From contig CANJRA010000002.1 of the NCBI GenBank assembly GCA_947476625.1, positions 62,001-126,000 on the forward strand: 64,000 nucleotides of DNA, written 5' to 3'. Shown here in pieces: positions 61,036 through 64,000 of the stretch; positions within the stretch are counted from its first letter, which is position 1; each line of letters begins with the position of its first letter. Both the position numbers and the translations under genes were made by a program. The notes under the pieces are model-generated. The model saw only the letters and a program-made list of their open reading frames with translations. It was not told the origin of the DNA and did not search any database. Source of the DNA: Fidelibacterota bacterium. GTDB lineage: Bacteria; Pseudomonadota; Alphaproteobacteria; Rhodospirillales; Rhodospirillaceae.

Positions 61036-61230
61036 ATGAACGGCCGTCTGGCCCTGACCGACATCGACGTGGGTCGTGGCGCGACGGTGGCTTTCTCGCT
61101 GTGGTCGCGTAACCTGCTGAACGAAGCTCACGTTTACCGCCGTGACCCGGCTAACCGCGCGACGTTGGGCGAGTACGGCAACTTCAACGCCCCGCGCACG
61201 TTCGGCGCCGAAGTCAGCGTAAACTTCTAA
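61036..61230 (+). pseudogene. TonB-dependent receptor C-terminal remnant
   Basis: The last 64 residues of an outer-membrane beta-barrel remain: 'RGATVAFSLWSRNLLNEAHVY' (as VAFSLWSRNLLNE), 'FNAPRTFGAEVSVNF', ending in the terminal Phe of TonB-dependent receptors. No plug, signal peptide or other strands are present. Homology begins exactly where the antisense HNH fragment stops. The pair marks a recombination or deletion junction at about 61030-61040. Confidence 0.68.
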
Positions 61231-61290
61231 GAACCGGCGACCGGCGGCGGGCTTTTAAGCCTGCCGCCGGGTACCCGATACGAATACTAA

Positions 61291-61318
61291 GAGCCGCACC
61301 GACGGGTGCGGCTCTTCT
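61291..61318 (+). terminator. Rho-independent terminator
   Basis: GAGCCGCACC-GACG-GGTGCGGCTC forms a 10-bp stem followed by TTCT. A second GC-rich hairpin lies upstream near 61241-61269. Both probably belonged to the receptor gene whose end remains here. Confidence 0.65.
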
Positions 61319-61348
61319 TATTTGGCGGTACCCCCGCTATAAGGGGGC

Positions 61349-61891
61349 ATGAACCTCAAGCCCTCGTCGTCTTTTATGAAAGTGTTGCTGCTGTTGGCGG
61401 TGTTCTCGCTGGCGCCGGTGACGATGTACACGCTCTATACGCGCACCGGTGGACCGGCGTCGCAGAAGGAAATGGTGGTACAGAAAAATCTGCGTTACGC
61501 CTTCATGGGCGGGGTCGACGGCATCGATCTGACGCCGATGACGCCCTGGCCTTGGGTAAAGGTGTGCGCGGTGACGTCGGGTGTCTCGCTGGACGAACTG
61601 ACTCAAATCCTCGGCTTTGAATATAAGGATTTCGAAGAGCTTCACTGGTTGCACCTCGACGCCTATTGGATGCTGATCTTCATCGACAAAGAGCGCGAGA
61701 CGAGCTGGGGCATGGCGCGTCCGGTAACCCCGGTGCGCGTGCCGCGCAAAGATTTGGCGGACTTGAAGCTGCCGCCTGCGGCCAAGGGTCAGTGCATCAG
61801 CCGCGAGGGCCGTGCGGAAATCACCCGGCGCACTGTGCCGGTTGGCGAAAGTCCGGTGGTGGTGAACCTGGTGGATGCTGCGGCGGATTAG
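61349..61891 (+). CDS. Unknown protein with N-terminal membrane anchor
   Basis: A 180-residue product with one hydrophobic segment near residues 10-28 (FMKVLLLLAVFSLAPVTMY) that may anchor it in the inner membrane. The rest is a globular domain with 'PWPWVKVCAVTSGVSLDELTQILGF' (as GVSLDELTQILGF) and 'HLDAYWMLIFIDKE'. Two cysteines are far apart. I do not recognise the family. Its stop overlaps the convergent helicase stop by four bases. Confidence 0.6.
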   Translation: MNLKPSSSFMKVLLLLAVFSLAPVTMYTLYTRTGGPASQKEMVVQKNLRYAFMGGVDGIDLTPMTPWPWVKVCAVTSGVSLDELTQILGFEYKDFEELHWLHLDAYWMLIFIDKERETSWGMARPVTPVRVPRKDLADLKLPPAAKGQCISREGRAEITRRTVPVGESPVVVNLVDAAAD

Positions 61892-64000
61892 TCGTTCTTT
61901 AAGAACGCCCGCACTTGTTCTACCGCTTCCTTTAATCCCACACGTAAGTACGGCACGTCCGGTGGAAACGCCGTTTTGAGGCGTGAGGGCATCATGGGGT
62001 CCAGCAGTACGAACACGCCGCGATCGGTGGCGCGGCGGATGAGGCGGCCGAAGGATTGTTTGAGGCGCAGGCGTGTGACGGCGTCGTCGTAGCCTTTTTT
62101 GCCGAAGGCGGTGCGGCGGGCTTTGTGGAGAATGTCGGGGCGGGGCCAGGGGACGCGGTCGAAGACCACCAAGCGCAACGAGCGGCCCGGAACATCGACG
62201 CCTTCGCGCACGGCGTCGGTTCCCAGCAAACAGGCGTCTTCTTCGGCGCGGAAAATATCCACCAGTGTCGAGATATCCATGGCGTCGACGTGCTGGGCGT
62301 AAAGCGGCAATCCAGCTTCGTCGAGTGCGCCCACGATTTGGCGGTGGACTTCGCGCAGGCGGGCGATGGCGGTGAACAAACCGAGCGCGCCGCCGTTGGC
62401 GGCGATGAAGAGTTCGCGGTAGGCCGCGGCGACTTGGGTGAGATCGTCTTTGCGCACATCGGTGACGACGATGACTTTGGTGCGGTCGATATAATTAAAC
62501 GGCGAGATCAGCGACGTGCGTTCAACCGGCGGCGCCAAATGCAGCGCGCCGACGCGTTGCTCGGCGTTGCTCCAATCGGCGGCTTGGTCGGCTTCGCCAT
62601 TTAAAAGCGTGGCGGACGTGACGACCATGCCGTGGGTGTGATCGGCCAAGGCGCGGGCAAAGGGCAGGGTGGGATCGACCCAGTGGCGGAACAGGCCGAC
62701 ATCCATATCCATGCCGTCCATACGCTCGACGCTGAACCAGTCGACGAATTCCTGCGGCGTTGCGGCGCTGAGCGAGGCCAGCATCGCGCGCCACGCGGCG
62801 ATGGGAATCACGCCGCGCCGCTCGAGCGTGCGGATGAGGCCTTCGATGCGGATGCGTGTGGCGGTATCGAGTTCGGCGGCGTCGGTGTCGAGCTTGCGCG
62901 TGAAACCGGCCATAAGGCGGCGCAGCGGTTGTTCGAGACGTGTGAGCGCGGTGTCGAGTTCTTTCGCCGCTTCCGCGAGGCCGTCGATGGCGGGCGTGGT
63001 TTCGGCTTCGAGTGAGTAAGGCGAGGATGAATCGGTGCGCGCGAGAACTTGCTGGCGGACGAGGCTGAGAAACACTTCGGTCGGTCCGTGCGGCACACCG
63101 TCCTTGATGCGATTGCGCCAGCCTTGGGCGGGGAGCGTGCGGGCGCCATGCAGCGTTTCGTCGAGCGAAATCGCCAGGCCGCCATCGATTTGCGCGCCAT
63201 CAGCCGTACCGGCGGCTATCAGATCCTCGGTGCGTTTTTTCAGGCCGCGCGCGCGGGTGCGGACGGCGTTGCCTTCGGCGCCTAAGAGCCAACGTCGCAG
63301 GTCGGCGGCTTCGAGCCCGCTGAGGTGCGCGGAGAACGCGGAATCCGCTGCCTCGAAAATATGGTGGCCTTCATCGAAGACGTAGCGGGTGGGGCGCACG
63401 GCGTCGTCGATGCCGCCGAGGGCTGCCTGCACCATCACCAGCGCGTGATTGGCGACGACGATCTCGGCGTGGCGGGCGCGTCTGACAGTGCGTTCAATAA
63501 AGCACTTTTGATAATGCGGACAGGCGGCGTAAATGCATTCGCCGCGCCGGTCGGCGAGGCTGAGGGTTTTCTCGCGGCCGAGAATTTCCGGCAGCCAGCC
63601 GGGAAGATCGCCGCCGATCATGTCGCCGTTACGCGTGGCTCCGGCCCAACGCGCGAGCAGACCGAGGGCAATGGCATCGGCGGGTTGGGTTTGCAAACGA
63701 TTGACGGCGTCTTCGTAGTTTAGAAGGCAGAGATAATTCTCGCGGCCCTTGCGGATGACGACCTTGCGTTTCTTTTCGTCGGGGTCGGGATAGAGGCGGT
63801 CAAGCTCCTGATCCAACTGGCGCTGAAGATTGCGTGTGAAGGTCGAGAGCCACACAGCGCCTTCGTTGCGTTGCGCCCAGACACTCGCGGGCGCGACGTA
63901 TCCCAAAGTTTTGCCGGTGCCGGTGCCGGCTTCGGCGAGTACCAATAACGGCTGATCCGGCGCGGGGCGCGGCTGAAAGGCGGCGGTGACGCTGCGGGCA
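61888..64000 (-). CDS. DinG/XPD-type ATP-dependent DNA helicase (5' partial)
   Basis: At least 704 residues are visible and the frame is still open at base 64000, so the start is outside. Walker A is 'EAGTGTGKTLGY' close to the visible N-terminus. The iron-sulfur cysteines lie in 'NYLCLLNYED' and 'CIYAACPHYQKCF'. The DEAH-box variant is 'DEGHHIFEA', and 'VVTSATLL' and 'REGVDVPGRSLRLVVFDRVPWP' (as REGVDVPGRSLRLV) are helicase motifs of domain 2. DinG-type helicases unwind 5'-3' at forked or R-loop structures during repair. The protein ends 'VEQVRAFLKND'. Confidence 0.92.
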   Translation of the reverse strand, partial: ARSVTAAFQPRPAPDQPLLVLAEAGTGTGKTLGYVAPASVWAQRNEGAVWLSTFTRNLQRQLDQELDRLYPDPDEKKRKVVIRKGRENYLCLLNYEDAVNRLQTQPADAIALGLLARWAGATRNGDMIGGDLPGWLPEILGREKTLSLADRRGECIYAACPHYQKCFIERTVRRARHAEIVVANHALVMVQAALGGIDDAVRPTRYVFDEGHHIFEAADSAFSAHLSGLEAADLRRWLLGAEGNAVRTRARGLKKRTEDLIAAGTADGAQIDGGLAISLDETLHGARTLPAQGWRNRIKDGVPHGPTEVFLSLVRQQVLARTDSSSPYSLEAETTPAIDGLAEAAKELDTALTRLEQPLRRLMAGFTRKLDTDAAELDTATRIRIEGLIRTLERRGVIPIAAWRAMLASLSAATPQEFVDWFSVERMDGMDMDVGLFRHWVDPTLPFARALADHTHGMVVTSATLLNGEADQAADWSNAEQRVGALHLAPPVERTSLISPFNYIDRTKVIVVTDVRKDDLTQVAAAYRELFIAANGGALGLFTAIARLREVHRQIVGALDEAGLPLYAQHVDAMDISTLVDIFRAEEDACLLGTDAVREGVDVPGRSLRLVVFDRVPWPRPDILHKARRTAFGKKGYDDAVTRLRLKQSFGRLIRRATDRGVFVLLDPMMPSRLKTAFPPDVPYLRVGLKEAVEQVRAFLKND

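Overview
This 64 kb, GC-rich window is tightly packed with genes and looks like the chromosome of a hopanoid-making Gram-negative bacterium. It is most likely an alphaproteobacterium. Supporting features are the hpn genes, glcDEF, a COX15-type heme A synthase, a c'-type cytochrome, a CIRCE-controlled groESL and many exported outer-membrane-type proteins. Finer placement is inference. I see no rRNA, tRNA, CRISPR array, transposase or recognisable transcription factor.

Layout. 1-2.6 kb: a DUF1552 protein (5' end outside the window) and a PF03640-type repeat protein. 2.7-10.8 kb: surface-glycan and tailoring genes (TPR plus WavE-like protein, FkbM methyltransferase, acyltransferase, methyltransferase, methyltransferase-GT2 fusion), with a CitE-like lyase and small exported proteins. 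10.9-26 kb: M13 peptidase, glycolate oxidase glcDEF, DUF3095 protein, TapT, a split spermidine-synthase-like pair, an ABC-F protein and a DctA-type carrier. 26-35 kb: the hopanoid core, ispH-hpnH on + and hpnC-hpnD-hpnE-shc plus hpnG on -. 35-37.5 kb: a divergent DegT aminotransferase, a 2OG dioxygenase with a -1 frameshift, and a VOC protein. 38-42 kb: a protease-MoxR-DUF58-VWA operon. 42-50 kb: hpnM, a cytochrome, hpnN and hpnA, mixed with broken genes. 50-57 kb: an autotransporter split by an amber codon, tldD, ctaA and a phage-like M15 peptidase. 57-64 kb: a GT2 and LAB_N pair, groESL, HNH and TonB-receptor remnants, and a DinG-like helicase running off the end.

How the genes work together. 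IspH feeds the isoprenoid pool. HpnC, HpnD and HpnE make squalene and Shc cyclises it. HpnH adds adenosine, HpnG removes adenine, and HpnM/HpnN are candidates for moving the lipids to the outer membrane. The aminotransferase and dioxygenase next to hpnC are candidates for side-chain tailoring, but that is inference.

The main oddity is the number of interrupted genes. There are two in-frame amber codons (3543 and 50760) and three frameshifts, each of which one added base would restore (36876-36882, about 42540, about 47175). There are also truncated remnants near 42.2, 47.4 and 61 kb. The 36.9 kb case sits exactly on a U-UUU-UUC slippery heptamer. Base-calling error, real decay and recoding cannot be separated from this sequence alone.
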